Source of the DNA: Membranipora membranacea
Taxonomy: Eukaryota; Bryozoa; Gymnolaemata; Cheilostomatida; Membraniporidae
Length of the DNA: 64,000 bases
Direction of reading: 5' to 3'
Assembly (NCBI GenBank): GCA_914767715.1
Contig: OU612074.1
Coordinates: 13,812,062 to 13,876,061, forward strand
The notes beneath the pieces are model-generated. The model saw only the letters and a program-made list of their open reading frames with translations, did not search any database and had not been told where the DNA came from. The first letter of the stretch is position 1. Each line of letters begins with the position of its first letter. Positions 24,698 through 37,803 of this stretch are shown here, one piece after another. A program made the translations under genes and the position numbers.

Positions 24698-26899
24698 TTA
24701 GAACAAACTAAATAGTCCTCTTCTACCGAATGGAGAACTAGAGCCGAATCCTCCGGCTTTACGTCCGAAGAAGTCCTGGAAGTCGTTGTTTGTCTCGAGC
24801 TGCCTCTCTGCGCTGACGGAGGATTCCTGCTCTGTTCTCGCTGCCTCCTCAGCGTTCAGTGCATCTCTGGCGGCACCCTACAATCATAATAGATTATATA
24901 AGATAATAATAATATAACAATAATATGAAATAATAATATATAATAATATAATAATAATAATGGTTATTATCGCTGAAATTGACGTCTCCACTAGTTGCTA
25001 CTATTTTAAGGTGGATGTCTGTCTGTATGTCCAGCCAGTTCCTTCAAATATTAAGTGTGCAGTATTTAGAAAAATAACTGAATGCATGGAAATGCTCAAT
25101 ATTCATGTTTATTACTGTAATTAGTTTGACATCCTAAATTAGTGCTAATTGGTGTCAGGTGAGGTCTAAGTTCTCTTTTGTCAAATGGCAGCCATTAAGG
25201 AAGAATACAAGGAAAAACGACGTTGCAAGCTAATTCATAAGAAGATAATGTTTACAACAGAAAGCATTTTTTCGCTATTCAATGTTTCAGGCCCGTAGTT
25301 CGTAGTTAGAAAGATAAAGACAGTGACCTTAAAACACATGCATAATTGAATGATCCATGTCATAATCGGCTCCTTTGGGATTCTTGTTTGCAATTTATAT
25401 CGCTTAAATTTCATAGAGAGAAGCTTACAGTGCCCCTCCTGGAGATGCTTTGGACTCGCCTCGGACCTTTGCCTCCCTTCAATTTTTTTTAACTACGGCC
25501 CTGCAGTATATATGGTATTCAACTCACAGCGATTCTAAGGTTACTGTCACTCAGGAACTCTGATTGGGCGACCTCCTGATCTTTGAGTTGGGTCTCGGCA
25601 TCGACTGTGTCCTGAGTCTGAAGCTTAGTTCCTGATTGGCTAGTTGATCCATCACTCTTTGAGATGGAAGCTGATTCCTCGAAGCTGTTCTCGCTCAGCA
25701 CAGAGAGGGCTGTAAAATATGGAGGTGTGAAAGAGTTTCCTAAAGTAGTAACTAAATTTCAACGGATTCAACCTTTGATTTAGGCGCCAGGCGTCAGTTG
25801 CAATGCTAAAATGCATGATTAAATACAAATAATCAAGCAGGATGAAAATTATTGAGATAGTTTTAGCCACACAGAGCTGTTATCTCTGGTTTGGATGAGC
25901 AAAACTTTACATTATTTTCTCTTTTTTTTCAATAAATCGCCCACCTTCGAAATATCAATTGGTATGGTTCATCCTTAAATTTAATACCTTATTTCAAATC
26001 AGTTAATTTTTATCATTTTTTCTTCTCGTACCGATTTCGAAACATAATCTTACCAAACTTATTGGCAGAGGACACGTCGGCGCTGGCGTCAAGGTTACTG
26101 AAACTCGCTTCATCATCAATAGTCTCAAAGTTCAGAGTGGATTCAGACTGAATCCTGTCACCAAAGTTAAACAGGCGACCTTTGTTTCTTCTGTTATTTC
26201 TGGCGTTGTTTCTATCCAGCCTCTGTAATCGGGGAATAAACATACAGACCATAAAACACCATAGGCCAAGAAATACCATTTGCTGTAAACTGTGTCTAAA
26301 CTAGGGAACCAGAAAATGATTGAAAATTTGCGCTAAAATCTTATAACTGTAGCTGACCTGTTGTTCAACTCTGTTAAGCTCAGAGGGTGTTAGGAGTTGC
26401 CTCAATTACAGAGTATAAGAGTCACGAAAATGTCCTAGATTTCACCAAGGTATAGGCTCTTCAAGTTATAAAACTTTTATAAAGTGGCATGAAAGAGTTG
26501 AGTATCACTGGTTGTTTGTCACGCTGTTGTCGCTGGAATTTTTTTTATGATAACTATTTACTGTGTCTTTTTATATACAGTATTTTTATTAATTGTTTGA
26601 CATCCTGGAAATGGGTTTTGGACAAAATTATTTCATACATACATTTTGTTGAACTTGCTCACTCTGTAGAAGAGCTCTTAAGTCATCGACCCCTCTGTTG
26701 CTGGCGCTTAGCCTTTCCGATAGTCTCTCCTGTTCAGATAGAGCAGTTCCGCTTTCCTCAAGGAGTGGGTGGGTGATAGCTCCACCCCTCCGTCTGCTTC
26801 CTTGTGGATTAGCTTCAGCCAGGAGGACACATGCTACCACTGACATTGATAGTAAGATCAGCTTGTTCATGATGATAGATTGGGAGGATTATATCTAAC
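24698..26899 (-). CDS. Secreted-protein family copy A2 (4 coding exons, 252 aa)
   Basis: Coding exons: 26870-26643 (228 nt, phase 0 end), 26222-26054 (169 nt, phase 1 end), 25709-25528 (182 nt, phase 0 end), 24877-24698 (180 nt with TAA). The frame is continuous at 759 nt. The protein has a signal peptide (MNKLILLSMSVVACVLLAEA), a polar helical region with LSEQERLSERLS, an Arg/Asn-rich exon 2, an acidic Ser/Asp/Glu-rich exon 3, and an Ala/Glu helix (GAARDALNAEEAAR) leading to a short Gly/Phe-rich end. It has no known domain or cysteine framework. Exons 1-3 have the same lengths as in A3, and exons 2-3 the same as in A4. A secreted or extracellular role is inferred from the signal peptide only. 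Confidence 0.85.
24900..24962. repeat. AAT/ATA microsatellite
   Basis: Imperfect AATAAT/ATAATA run just upstream of the last exon of copy A2. Confidence 0.7.
25288..25503. mobile_element. MITE with CAGGGCCGTAGTT termini, copy 2 (A2 intron)
   Basis: The ends CAGGCCCGTAGTT and CAGGGCCGTAGTT (inverted) are clear. The copy is related to 15982-16212 and lies in the last intron of A2, the same position as the copy in A3. Confidence 0.65.
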
Positions 26900-27210
26900 C
26901 TGTATATGGATAAAGATCATTGTTGTTGTAATTAGGGAGTAGCCTCCTCCTTGCTCAACAAAATGCAATATAAGCATCATTCTCATACAACTAAGCAAAA
27001 TGTATACGAAGAGCTAGCAAATCTTAAAATTAACATGCTGAACAAGCTTGTTCATTAAGGTGTCGGTTCAAGATATATTTGATAGATGCTATCGGCTATT
27101 AATCGATATGCGAATTGTTCAATATATCTGAAGACCATCAGTGAGATGGGAGTTAATGTCAATAAAAGTGTTAAAAGAATAGATAGAAAAATAGGAGTTT
27201 TTATGCCTAC

Positions 27211-27328
27211 CTTGAAAGTAGAGATTGTTTTATAAGAGAGAATACTAAGTCCAGCTCAAGAGTTGATGTTGCTTCTTTCAAACCTTGGTGAGTGATGAAT
27301 TCAAAAAGTGGCAAGCATCTTTTTATAC
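27211..27328 (-). promoter_or_regulatory. TATA box and 5'-UTR exon of copy A2
   Basis: TATAAAAA (minus) lies at 27320-27327. The noncoding exon ends at a GTAGGC donor (complement 27205-27210), spliced to an acceptor just above 26899. A3 has the same arrangement. Confidence 0.6.
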
Positions 27329-27329
27329 C

Positions 27330-28640
27330 CTCATGACCAAACATAATATTATATGTTTGTAATGTTATGTTATGGCTGTAGGAAGCATTATCACCCTACC
27401 CAGAGATAGGAGAGATCATCAGCACCTTACACTCAGATAATCTCCTGGTACTTAGTACATACAAATGGCAACGGCACCCCAAAATTTTAATCCTGTGCTG
27501 TAAAAAACCTGTCACAGAACTTTGTAACCAATCTAAACGCTATTAACTTGTTTTGACGTCTTATTGTTAGACCTGTGTTAGTCATGATTCACCCAAAAAA
27601 AGAAACCCTATAAGATCAATTAACTGCAAACTCATCATCATTTTTAATGGATGAGGAAATATTCTGCTGGCAGAAAGTGTCAACCTGTTCTTCTTATCAA
27701 AGTATGATTCGTCTGACAGTGCCAGCGAGGCCTGGTATGAATAAATCATTATAGTATATACCACAGGTATTTATGGTGAAGAGCGAAATCTGGTAGTACT
27801 TTTCTCTGAAAAGAGGATATTAAATCCCTTCTGCTAATCCAATAGAAATCTAACATGTACTCCCTGCCCAGTACCCTAAAATACGACTTTGCTCCAGATT
27901 GCAATGGATTAGCCATCCTGCATCCAGCTGAAATCTTCTGATTGAGCCAAAACAATCCTTTGATATCTAACCTATCAATTTATCATTTGTGCAGGATACA
28001 TGGTGTAGTGTGAATGAAATGGTAGAAGATGACTGTTTTTACGCAGATCTGTTCACAGCAGGATTGAAATTATTGGACATTTCGTTTTTTGGAACCCTAA
28101 AGTACGATAGGTTGCATGTGCAAGCTCGAGTGTAGTACTGAGTACATAATTTAGAGTGATCGAATAATATACAACATCCTAGCCACTAGCAAAATTAGAA
28201 TACAGCCTTTTGCTGACAAACGAGAAGCTCAATCATCAAATATTTTTTTGTCTTGTCTTTGAGAAGGGGCTTGCCGAGGTGACTCAGATCAACCTGGGTT
28301 CAGGTCTCAGGGACCCATAGAACTCAAGCCTTCCATGAAACAAAGTTTAGCATCGCATCTAGCATCGTTATTCAAAACGCCCCAAAATACGAATGAATCG
28401 GAGCAAATCTGAAACTGTGATGCTCGTTGGCTTAGCTGCCCCCTTTAGGACGTATTGACCAAAGGTTCGCTGCCTCGCCTGTTTGCAGAATTGGCATGAG
28501 GTTATAAGGTGAAGGGCTGTGTATTTGTCTCGACCACATTTTGGGCAGTCTATTTCATCTGTTAGCTTGAGTTTTTGCAGGTGTGCCTTGAATGGCCCGA
28601 GACCAGTTACATCTGATATGAGGTTATTGATCTCTGAGCG
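27330..28640. other. Upstream DNA of A2, no gene seen
   Basis: This is largely homologous to 32660-33650 upstream of A3 through the segmental duplication. It has no exon chain. A degenerate tRNA-like stretch (GAGGTGACTCAGATC...GGGTTCAGGTC) lies at about 28273-28305. Confidence 0.5.
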
Positions 28641-29198
28641 TCAAAAGCAGAGGAACCCAGTTTCAAATCTAAGATTCAGTTCACTAATGAATGATTTTGT
28701 ATAATTACTATGTTTACAATTTCTCCAATAAATAATTTTCGAATCCATCACCCACTCTTTGATTCCCTGCTTTATGACTGATTGGGTTACCGGGAGTGCT
28801 GGTTCTGGACCATAAAAGTCACGGGCAGAACCAGCATTCGCAAGTAAGTCCGCTTGTTCATTCCCATAGATGCCAATGTGTCCTGGTACCCAAATGACCT
28901 TGATAATATTTCTATGTCCGAGTAATTTTAGTTTGTTTCGGCATTCTAAGACTATTTTGGAAGTGTGTATGTGTGATTTAAGCTCATGTTTTGCAGTCTG
29001 GCTATCAATATAGATGGCAATATTCTGCCCTTCTAAAAATTGAACAGTTGTGAGAGCATTTGAGACAGCAGTATCAAATGTTACAAAACTGTGGCTATGG
29101 AGATATCTTATCTCAGTTTCACTAAATGAAAAGTTGTTGGACAGGCTCTTTGGTTGGTCCCAATAGAGGCATTCCATGGTAAATTGGGCAGGATGCAA
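28641..29198 (-). pseudogene. RNase H domain fragment of a non-LTR retrotransposon
   Basis: This 185-residue frame contains a TDSQ-like IYIDSQTAKHEL motif, a catalytic-region WVPGHIGIYGNEQADLLA, and a spacing typical of the C-terminal RNase H of Jockey/I-type LINEs. Reverse transcriptase and endonuclease are not found upstream. The start of the domain (first catalytic Asp with the Gly-Ser-Lys part) is missing, so it is a truncated relic. A further-decayed piece sits at about 33690-33830 in the duplicated unit. Confidence 0.85.
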
Positions 29199-30472
29199 CT
29201 TCTCAAATCTCTCTGTACCATTAGTTGTTTAAATAGAGTCCTCCCAGTGGTTACGAGCTCGTGTAAGGTGCACATATCATCATATTTACATTACATATTC
29301 ATTTATTATTATCATTTATTATTACATATTTACATTATCATATTTACATAACCGTATTCCATATAATTTAGTTCAATATAAATCATTCAAACTCAATTTT
29401 TCTGATTATCATTTCGTCATCTTGATTGAAAGTTTTTGGGTTTTTTTCCATTTTTTGTTTTCTTGGAAGGCTGATTTTGTAAAACATTCTCATCAAATGA
29501 AAATTATGCCAATAAAGTTTAAAAAAAAAATTGGGTCACACACAGCTGAGAGCCAAATCTGAGATGATTTGGTCTTATCCAACGTTTCAAATCCCGGTCT
29601 GTAAGAACAAGACATTATGTTTGTCATATCTTGCAGTTTGAATAAACTAGCTATTAATTTGCTGTTTTTCGTTTGTTTTGGAAAACTCATACTGCACGAC
29701 AGTCGACAGCACAAATATACAGAAGGTACCACATTTAATGTGAACAGGTTCAATGATCATTGTCAAGCTGCATAAATTGAGCCTGAAGAGTTATGGCGCA
29801 GCTAATACAGGACTAGGCTTCTAAAATCAGTTACAAAGAAAACTACATTATTTAAGAAAGATATCGTCAATCGGAAGTCTACCTGAGAAATGGAAAGAAT
29901 TATTGCCACTTTTCAAGAGACCAGGCAATTTTAGAGTCTTTGCGAGCCAACAATGTGTAAGAAATGCCTGCAGTCAGTGGTCATTGGCTTGTCATTGAGT
30001 GTTTCATACTACAGATGAAATACTAAAATATATTGCTGCTCACAAGAGTTAAAATTCCATGTTAAACGGTAAGACAACTCCTAAATTCAACAGTTGACAA
30101 CTTTGAACCTTCCCCTTAGCTGAGTCTTTTTCTCTTTTTATGGACAAATTTCAGTTTGTAGTGATATAAATGTATTGCATCGACATCGGGCTGTTTATTA
30201 AAATTGGTATGTAATAAAGAAAATGTGTGTTTAAGAAATCCTCCAACTTTACATAATAGTACTAGTTTAATAATATTATGATCATTCTCTTTTCCGTTTC
30301 AGTTTATTGCCGGAGAGATCCCTTCATTTACATAAATTAGATTGAGTTATTAAAAGGAAAATATATCAAAGAGCTATATAGAACAGCTAGAAAAAAACAC
30401 AATTAACCAGTAAATTGGATATGTTATGAGTTGAATTTTAGAGAAACCCATTTAATCTCTTGTCAATTTGTT
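29199..30472. other. Spacer between LINE relic and A3, no gene seen
   Basis: It contains short ATTTACATTA-type repeats (29275-29350) and the GCCTGCAGTCAGTGGTCATTG segment shared with about 34605-34630. TTTATT on the plus strand at about 30302 is a possible poly(A) signal for minus-strand A3. Confidence 0.5.
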
Positions 30473-32327
30473 TCAGAACAAATTAAATACTCCTCTTCTA
30501 CCAAATGGAGAACTAGAGCCAAATACTCCGCCGTTATGTCCGAAGAAATCCTGGAAGGCGTTGTTTGTCTCGCGCTGCCTCTCTGCGCTGACGGAGGCTT
30601 CCTGCTGTGTCCTCGCTGCCTCCTCGGCGTTCAGTGCATCTCTGGAGGCACCCTACGACCATAATCGATTATAGAAGATGACAACGATAAGGGGAGAATA
30701 TAAAAAACGATGTTACAGGTTAATGCATAGAAGATAATGCTTTGCAACAGAAAGCATTTATTCGCTATGTTTGTTTCAGGCCCGTAGTTCTAGGGGAGGC
30801 TGGGAGGAACTGCCTCCCCTAGAAAGAAAACTACAGTGATCTAAGAACACTATCATTGAATAAATCATGTCAGAATCGGCTCCTATGGGATTTTTGCTTG
30901 TTTATTGAATGGCTTAAATTGCAAATTGCTTGGGGAGAAGCTTACAGACCCCCTACTGGAGGTGCCTCGTACTTTTGCCTCCCCTACAACCTTTTTCTAA
31001 ACTACGGCCCTGTATTTAACTCACAGCTGCACTAAGGTTACTGTCACTCAGAAACTCAGATTGGTCGACCTCCTGATCTCTGAGTTGGGTCTCGGCATCG
31101 ACTGTGTCCCGAGTCTGAAGCTTAGTTCCTGATTGGCTAGTTGATCCATCATTCTTTGAGATGAAAGCTGATTCGTCAAAGCTGTCCTCGCTCAGCACAG
31201 AGAGGGCTGTAAGATACGGTGATGTGAAAGGGTTATTCTTTTCCCGAAGTATTTACAGAGTTTCAAAGGATGTAACTTCCAATTAAGGCGCCACATCAGC
31301 TTCAATGCTAAAATGCCAAATGAAAGGCAAATAATCAAGCAGAATGTACATTATAGAGCTAGTTGAGCCACACAGAAAGTTATCTCTGGTTTGGATTAAC
31401 AAAATCTTACTACCGGTTTCTCTATTTCAATAAGTGGCACACCTCAAAATCATTAATGAGTATGGTTCATCCATTAATACAATAACTCATTTCAGATCAG
31501 GTGATTTTTCTCATGTTTTCTCCTAACACAGATTGAGAAACATAATCTTACCAAACTTATTGGCAGAGGACACGTCGGCGCTGGCGTCAAGGTTACTGAA
31601 ACTCGCTTCATTATCAATAGTCTCAAAGTTCAGAGCAGATTCAGACTGAATCCTGTCACCAAAGTTAAACAGGCGACCTTTGTTTCTTCTGCTATTTCTG
31701 GCGTTATTTCTATCCAGCCTCTGTAATCAGGGAATTAACATACAACCACAATACATTATGAGCAAAAATACCACTCGCTGAAACTGTGTCTAAACTACGA
31801 GACCAGAAAACGTTTCTTTTGCTCCAAAAGCTTAAACCTGTAGAGTACAGGGATCAATGTTCTGGATTTCACCAAGTTACGATAAGTTTTAAAAAATTTA
31901 TAAAGATTAGGAGCATCAAAGAGTTGAGTATCACTGGTTGTTTCTCATGCTGTTAATGCTGGAGATTTTTGTTTAATGATTGCTACATACTGTATCTTTA
32001 TACACAGTATTTTTATCAGTTGTTAGACATACCGGAAACCGGCTTCGTCGTGGACAGAATTGTTACATACATTTTGTTGAACTTGTTCACTTTGAAGAAG
32101 AGCTCTCAGGTCATCCACCCCTCTGTTGCTAGCGCTTAGCTTCTCCGATAGCTTCTCCTGTTCAGATAGTGCAGTTCTGCTCTCTTCAAGGTGTGGGCTG
32201 GTGTTAGCACCACCCCTCAGTCTGCTTCCTTGTGGATTAGCTTCAGCCAGGAGAACACAGGCTACGACTGACATTGACAGTATCATCAGGTTGTTCATGA
32301 TGATAGATTGGGAGGATTATTTCTAAC
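30473..32327 (-). CDS. Secreted-protein family copy A3 (4 coding exons, 252 aa)
   Basis: Coding exons: 32298-32071, 31720-31552, 31206-31025, 30652-30473 (TGA). Exon lengths (228/169/182/180) and phases (0-1-0) are identical to A2. The signal peptide is MNKLMILSMSVVACVLLAEA-like: the first residues read MNNLMILS, and Asn replaces Lys at residue 3. The C-terminus ends in a Gly/Ser/Phe-rich stretch with RRGVFNLF. A 5'-UTR intron precedes the coding exon, with an acceptor directly above 32327. It is a tandem duplicate of A2 with an intact frame, so both are likely expressed. Function unknown. Confidence 0.85.
30778..31012. mobile_element. MITE with CAGGGCCGTAGTT termini, copy 3 (A3 intron)
   Basis: Same ends as copy 2 and the same intron of the paralogous gene, so the insertion probably predates the A2/A3 duplication. 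Confidence 0.65.
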
Positions 32328-32544
32328 CTAAAGGGATAAAGATCATTGTCATATTACTTTAGGAGTAGCCTCCTCCTTGCAGACCGAAATGAAATAAAAG
32401 CATTATTTTCATACAGAAAAGCAACATGTATACGAAGAGCTAGCGAAATCAAAAATCAACTCAGAAGACCATTGTTGAGATGGGAATTAATGTCAATAAA
32501 AGTGTTAAACAAGAGGATAGATAGCTAGTAGTTTTTAGACCTAC

Positions 32545-32660
32545 CTAAAAAGTAGAGATTTCTTTAAGAGAGGATACTAAGTCTTGCTCAGGTGTTGATG
32601 TTGCTCCTTTCAAACCTTGATGAGTGATGAATTCAAAAAGAGACAAGCATCTTTTTATAC
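32545..32660 (-). promoter_or_regulatory. TATA box and 5'-UTR exon of copy A3
   Basis: TATAAAAA (minus) lies at 32652-32659. A GTAGGT donor (complement 32539-32544) closes the noncoding exon. Confidence 0.6.
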
Positions 32661-35489
32661 CCTCATCCCCAAACCCCAGACATAATATTATATGTTGTAA
32701 TACTCTACTAAAATGATTGGGTTTTATGGCGCTAGGAAGAAAATTTTCACCCTATACCCATGTAGCAGTGATGATCAGCGCCCATCACTTTGATAATGTC
32801 CTTGTGCTCGGTAGATACAAATGGACACGGTACCCCAAAATTTTAATCCTGTGCAGTAAAAAACCTGTCCAAAACTTTGTAACTGATCAAGACGCTATTA
32901 ACGCGTTATGACATCTTATTATGAGCTCGGAATTAGTCATGATTCATGCAAAAAAGTAAGAAGCCCTATAAGATCGATTAAAGGCAAACTCATCATTTTT
33001 AATGGGTGAGGAAATATTCTGCATTGCAGAAAGTGTCAAACTGTTCTTCTTATCAAACTATGAATCGTTTGACAGTACCAGCAAGGTCTGGTGTGAATGA
33101 AACATTATGGTATTTACCACAGGTATGTATGGTGAAAGGTGAAATCTAGTAGCACTTCCCTCTGCAAGGAAGGTATTTAATCCCATCTGCTAATCCGATA
33201 GAAATCAAACCTGCCCTCCCTGACCAGTACCCTAAAATACGACTTTGCTCTAGTTGGCAATGGATAATCCTTCCTTCCTCTAGCCTTACATCTTCTGACT
33301 GAGTAAAACTACGTTTGATATCAAACCTATCAATTTATCATTTTGTGCATGATACATAATGTACTTTGACTCTTTGAGTGAAATGGTAGAAGATGATTGT
33401 TTTCATTCAGATTTGTTCGCAGTAGGATCGAAATAGTTATTGAAGATTTTGTTTTAGGAACCAAAGTATGCATAGTTAGCAAGTTAGCATGTTACATGTG
33501 CACGCTCTTGTCTAGTTTCAGAGTACATAGCTATGGTTCCGATACTTCCAGTAATTTGGAATGATGGAGTAATAAACAACACCCTAGCCACTAGATAGAT
33601 TAGAATACAGCCTTTTTCCCGTTCCAAATGGGAAGTACGATTACCAAATGGTTTAACACCGGGGTTATGGAATTGTTTTATGTCATATTCCCCGAATGGA
33701 AAATTAGGAGACAGGCATTTTGGTTGGTCACAGTCGAGACGTTCCAGGTTAGAATTGGCAGGATATGTATAATTGGTTTTTTGAAAGAAAGTCCTCCAAA
33801 TGGTTAGAAGCTCGTTTGAGGTGCATATGTCATAATATCGATGTTATCCAAGGTGTCGGACCCCGAACTGAAAGTGCCATACACTTTGTTTGTCCTTTCT
33901 AGCAGTTTGATTAAACTAGCTATTAATTTGCTGTGTTTTGTTTGTTTTAGCAAAATCATACTGCATGACAGCATAAAAATTCAGATCCAGGAATGATGGC
34001 GGCCGCAAAACAAAAATGATATTGTTTTTAAACCATCAAGGAAATCACACGATTTCATGATAACAGTAAACAAACTTTTAGAGCCACAAGTTATGATGCA
34101 CCCAATGACTTAGCTGTTCCTTTAATGCCTTGATCAGAAATGATGACATGTTGAATTCTTTTCTGTTTCTGCTTTTTATATTATACTAATCACTAATATA
34201 GACATCAAATGCTTTGTGCCCACTTCTTGGTCCACCACTTCCTCATCTTATCCATCAAACTCTACTATTTAGGTACTAATCAATTTTTAGGGATGGTCAA
34301 GCAAAACTATCAGAGATTCAACTGACAAACAAATTCTTCTCCAGATTTAAATTTATTATCTAGTTCTCTTGGTCAAGTGATTGCCAATTGTCATAAAGAT
34401 GACATTGTTTTAATCCTTCTTACTCGAGCTTTTTAACAAGCTTTATGAATCCTTATGTACAATCTGCAGATCACCATACTTTTGATCTAGCTGTTTCAAT
34501 TGCAGTTTTTTACCAAAGTTAACTTTGTATCGGTGTGGGTCATGTGATATGATGCAGTATTGTATAAACGGACCTTATTTGTTGCAGCTATTGCCAACAA
34601 TGTTTCAGAAATGCCTGCAGTCAGTGGTCATTGAGTTAGTGTGTCTTATACTACAGAAGAAGCCCTAAAATATGTAGTTGCTCAGAAGAGTTATATTTCC
34701 ATGTTAAAAAGTAAGACAATTCATAAGTTCATCAGACAGCTACATTAAATTGTGCTCTGAAGTTTAAATGTGAAACTTTTTGAATTGCGACAACCTAGCA
34801 AAATAATCCACGCTACATTACTCTACCTTTGAGCACATTTCATATTATAATGATTCAAAACCTTGCATGAACATCTGACTGTTTCTCGTTTATGCATATT
34901 CATGAATTGCTCCAACTTTACATCAAAGTGTAACCAGGGAGGGTGTAACAATAATGAAAGGTTTTAAAACTACATTAATACAAGTAAAATACATAATTAT
35001 CTTTTCTCAAATATTTTCATTGTCCACATTTCATGGTTTATTGCTGAGGAGATCCTTTCATTTAAACTTCCATGATACAGGTTGCTCCAAAATTGCTAGA
35101 ATTGTAAGCCATCATTATTTAAAGATTTAAAGATGTCAAATGAATATCAAATTGATTCTTTGTTAAAGAGGTTTAATGTGATCTTAGAGTTTGAGTTTAG
35201 AAACTTTATTATATTATTATAAATAATAAAAATAATATGCATAATGCGTAATGAGTTAGACCAGCTAGAACTCTTAGTGGGTGAACAAAATTCCAATATA
35301 TATATATAGGTTAGTGTGTCCAAGCTGTTTTCAGTAGAGCTATCATTATTGCTTTTCTAAAAACACCTTGCAAACTCAATCTAAAGATTAACACAAATTT
35401 CCATCAGTAAAAAAAGATTGATGAATGAAAGCTATCACAAAGCGTAAGTTACCAGTTTGATTATATTATGTCTCTTATAGAGCCACGGT
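32660..35489. other. Gene-free interval upstream of A3
   Basis: The first 1 kb matches the upstream DNA of A2. About 33690-33830 matches the edge of the LINE relic. The rest is A+T-rich with no supported exon. Confidence 0.5.
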
Positions 35490-37770
35490 TTATTTTTGAC
35501 CATTGAGTCCACCATTAACCAAGTTATCAAAACCGCTGCCTCCAAGTGCTCCACCATTCAGACCATTACCAAGCATGTTGTCAAACCCTCCAAAGGCCCC
35601 TGCGACAGTCTCGAGCCCATCATTGTAGTTGTCCACATCTAGGTTGCGCTGAGTTCCAACATTATTCTCCACCAGGACATCATTGGTCAGTCCTTGAGCG
35701 GTTTCACTGATGTCGTCTACAGATCCAGCCTGGTTTTGGCTCTGTTTCAGGTTTTCTCGTACTAAGGTTCCATCAGAGAGTCCTTGATCACCCAGAGCCT
35801 GGCCGACTAGAGAGTTTGCACCGAGACCTCCTGTATTCTGTCTTATTGACTCTCTTACCTCAGCTACATCCTGTGACTCTTCCTATAATTTAATAATAAT
35901 ATTATTATATTATGAATTATATTATAACATTTTATTATGAAAATAATAGCCTTGGAAAGAAAATCAAAAAACTCTATAAAATAGGTAGCTGTCCAGCAAA
36001 CCCTATAAAATTTTCATATATTAAAACTCAATCAACAGACAGGAGACTAAGTACCCTATAGGAGTTTAGTTTTCGCGGCATTTAGGATTCGCTTTTCGCG
36101 TTGTTGCCTAGGTTGCGAAATTTAGTGTATCTTAAATTAAACTCACTCACCATAGTTTCATAGACAATGTACAATTATACAGGAATACACCTTACCGTAC
36201 ACCTTACCATAGCTTGCAAGCTATCGTGGTGTAGTAGTCTAAGTGTCTGCCTTGTATTCAGATGGGGATATATGCCCTGGGTTCAAATCACAGCCTGAAT
36301 TTTTTTTTAAATTTTCACTAGTAAGCCTACTAGCGAAATTTAGAACTAATGAAATTTAGTACCGGAATTAAACTCTAGCTAAATTAAACTCCTATAGGGT
36401 ATACAGATGGTGTGTTAGGTATCATACTATAGATAATGATTAATTTCATACTCAAGCTTCTGAAAAAGAAGTAATCAAATTGCTTTCTCTGTTACCCTAA
36501 TCAGTCATTTTAGTAATCCATATTAACAGTGACAGCATACTAAAAGCAGAGTTTTGGCAAAAAAAAAAGTTTATCAGTTAACAGGAGTCTCACAAATCCT
36601 GACCTGTTGATTGGCTCCTAGGTTTTCATCTAGTAGTTGTTGTACATCAGTCCCGGCTTCCTCATTCAGCTTTGTCGTATCAACAAACTGGTCCAGCCTG
36701 ATTCCTCCCTCTCCAAACAGCATACCTCCGCTTTGACTTTGACCGTCAGATCCAAAATTTCCTCCACCTGTAGAATTAAAGGCTATATGAAAAACAGTTC
36801 AGAACCTAAAACCCCTGACTTCACTAGCTCTGTATTTGGATAATAGGTTTAAACCTGAATTATGAATTATGTTGTTCAGTTTGTTGGGTAACATATAACC
36901 CCTTATGGTGATCTGGATTTTGTCAATAGAGTAGCATCAACATTCAGTATTTAATGAACTTACTTTTGAAGTAGGATCACGAGTATTGGTTTATAAGGAT
37001 AGGCTAGATAAGAGTATATGCGCATCAACTGTATAAAAACTAACCAATGGGTAAGTTCTGAAGCCCTCCAGCAAGGTTTCCACCAAAGATACCTTCAGGT
37101 ACTTGCGATTGCCCGTTGATTGGTCGGTTGTTGTTGTTCCTCCTTTGTCCATGGTTCAGACCTCCGTCCAGAGTGTTGGTGTCAAAGCTATCAAAGTTTG
37201 CATCATTGAAGCCACCGCCTATTCTGTTGACATTGTTGAAATTGTTACCGGTTTCAAGGTTATGAACTTGACTAAAACCGCCTCCTAGTCCACCTACAGC
37301 TCCGCCTGCTATTCCGCTCCCTAGATTTCTACTGATTCCAGTTCCGAGTCCCAAATTTGCTACAGATCCAAGTCCAACACCATTTCCAAGACCTCCAAAA
37401 CCTCCTGTGCTAAGTTCGCCTCCTGTGCTAAGTCCGCCCCTAGTATTTGCGTTCTGTCGTCCTCTTCCCACTCTGTCAAGTGCTGGGGATGATCGGCTTC
37501 TTACTTTATTATTTGATAACCCCTGCTACAAATCAAATCATTAAAATAAAGTACGAACTAGATCAGTTGACAAGTACAAGGATTGAAAATAACAATAACG
37601 GAACCATCTCATGAAACAGACCACAGGGAGCTTACAAAGTGTAAATAAGTAAGAAGCCAGCAATAAATTGTAGACAGCAACATTTCAGCTATAAAATCTT
37701 TTTGACACTTACACCGAGCCCAAAGTTGTTGAATCCGCTTCCAACATTGTTGTTGTTGAAGTTGTTAAAG

Positions 37771-37803
<33 letters not shown>

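Larger units (their letters stand above)
24540..35030. repeat. Tandem segmental duplication, two units of about 5 kb
   Basis: Unit 1 (about 24540-30290) and unit 2 (about 30295-35030) share the secreted-protein gene, its promoter and upstream DNA, a LINE remnant and the trailing GCCTGCAGTCAGTGGTCATTG segment. Unit 2 lacks most of the LINE region, equivalent to about 28200-29100. The sequence after unit 2 (TTTATTGC...GGAGATCC...TTCATTTA at 35033) again resembles the start of unit 2 at 30297. Confidence 0.75.

Noticed and set aside
30431-30674. Two overlapping plus-strand frames
   Set aside because: They are antisense to the last exon of copy A3.
33690-33830. Second retrotransposon gene
   Set aside because: It is only a short decayed match to the edge of the 28641-29198 relic, carried along by the segmental duplication.
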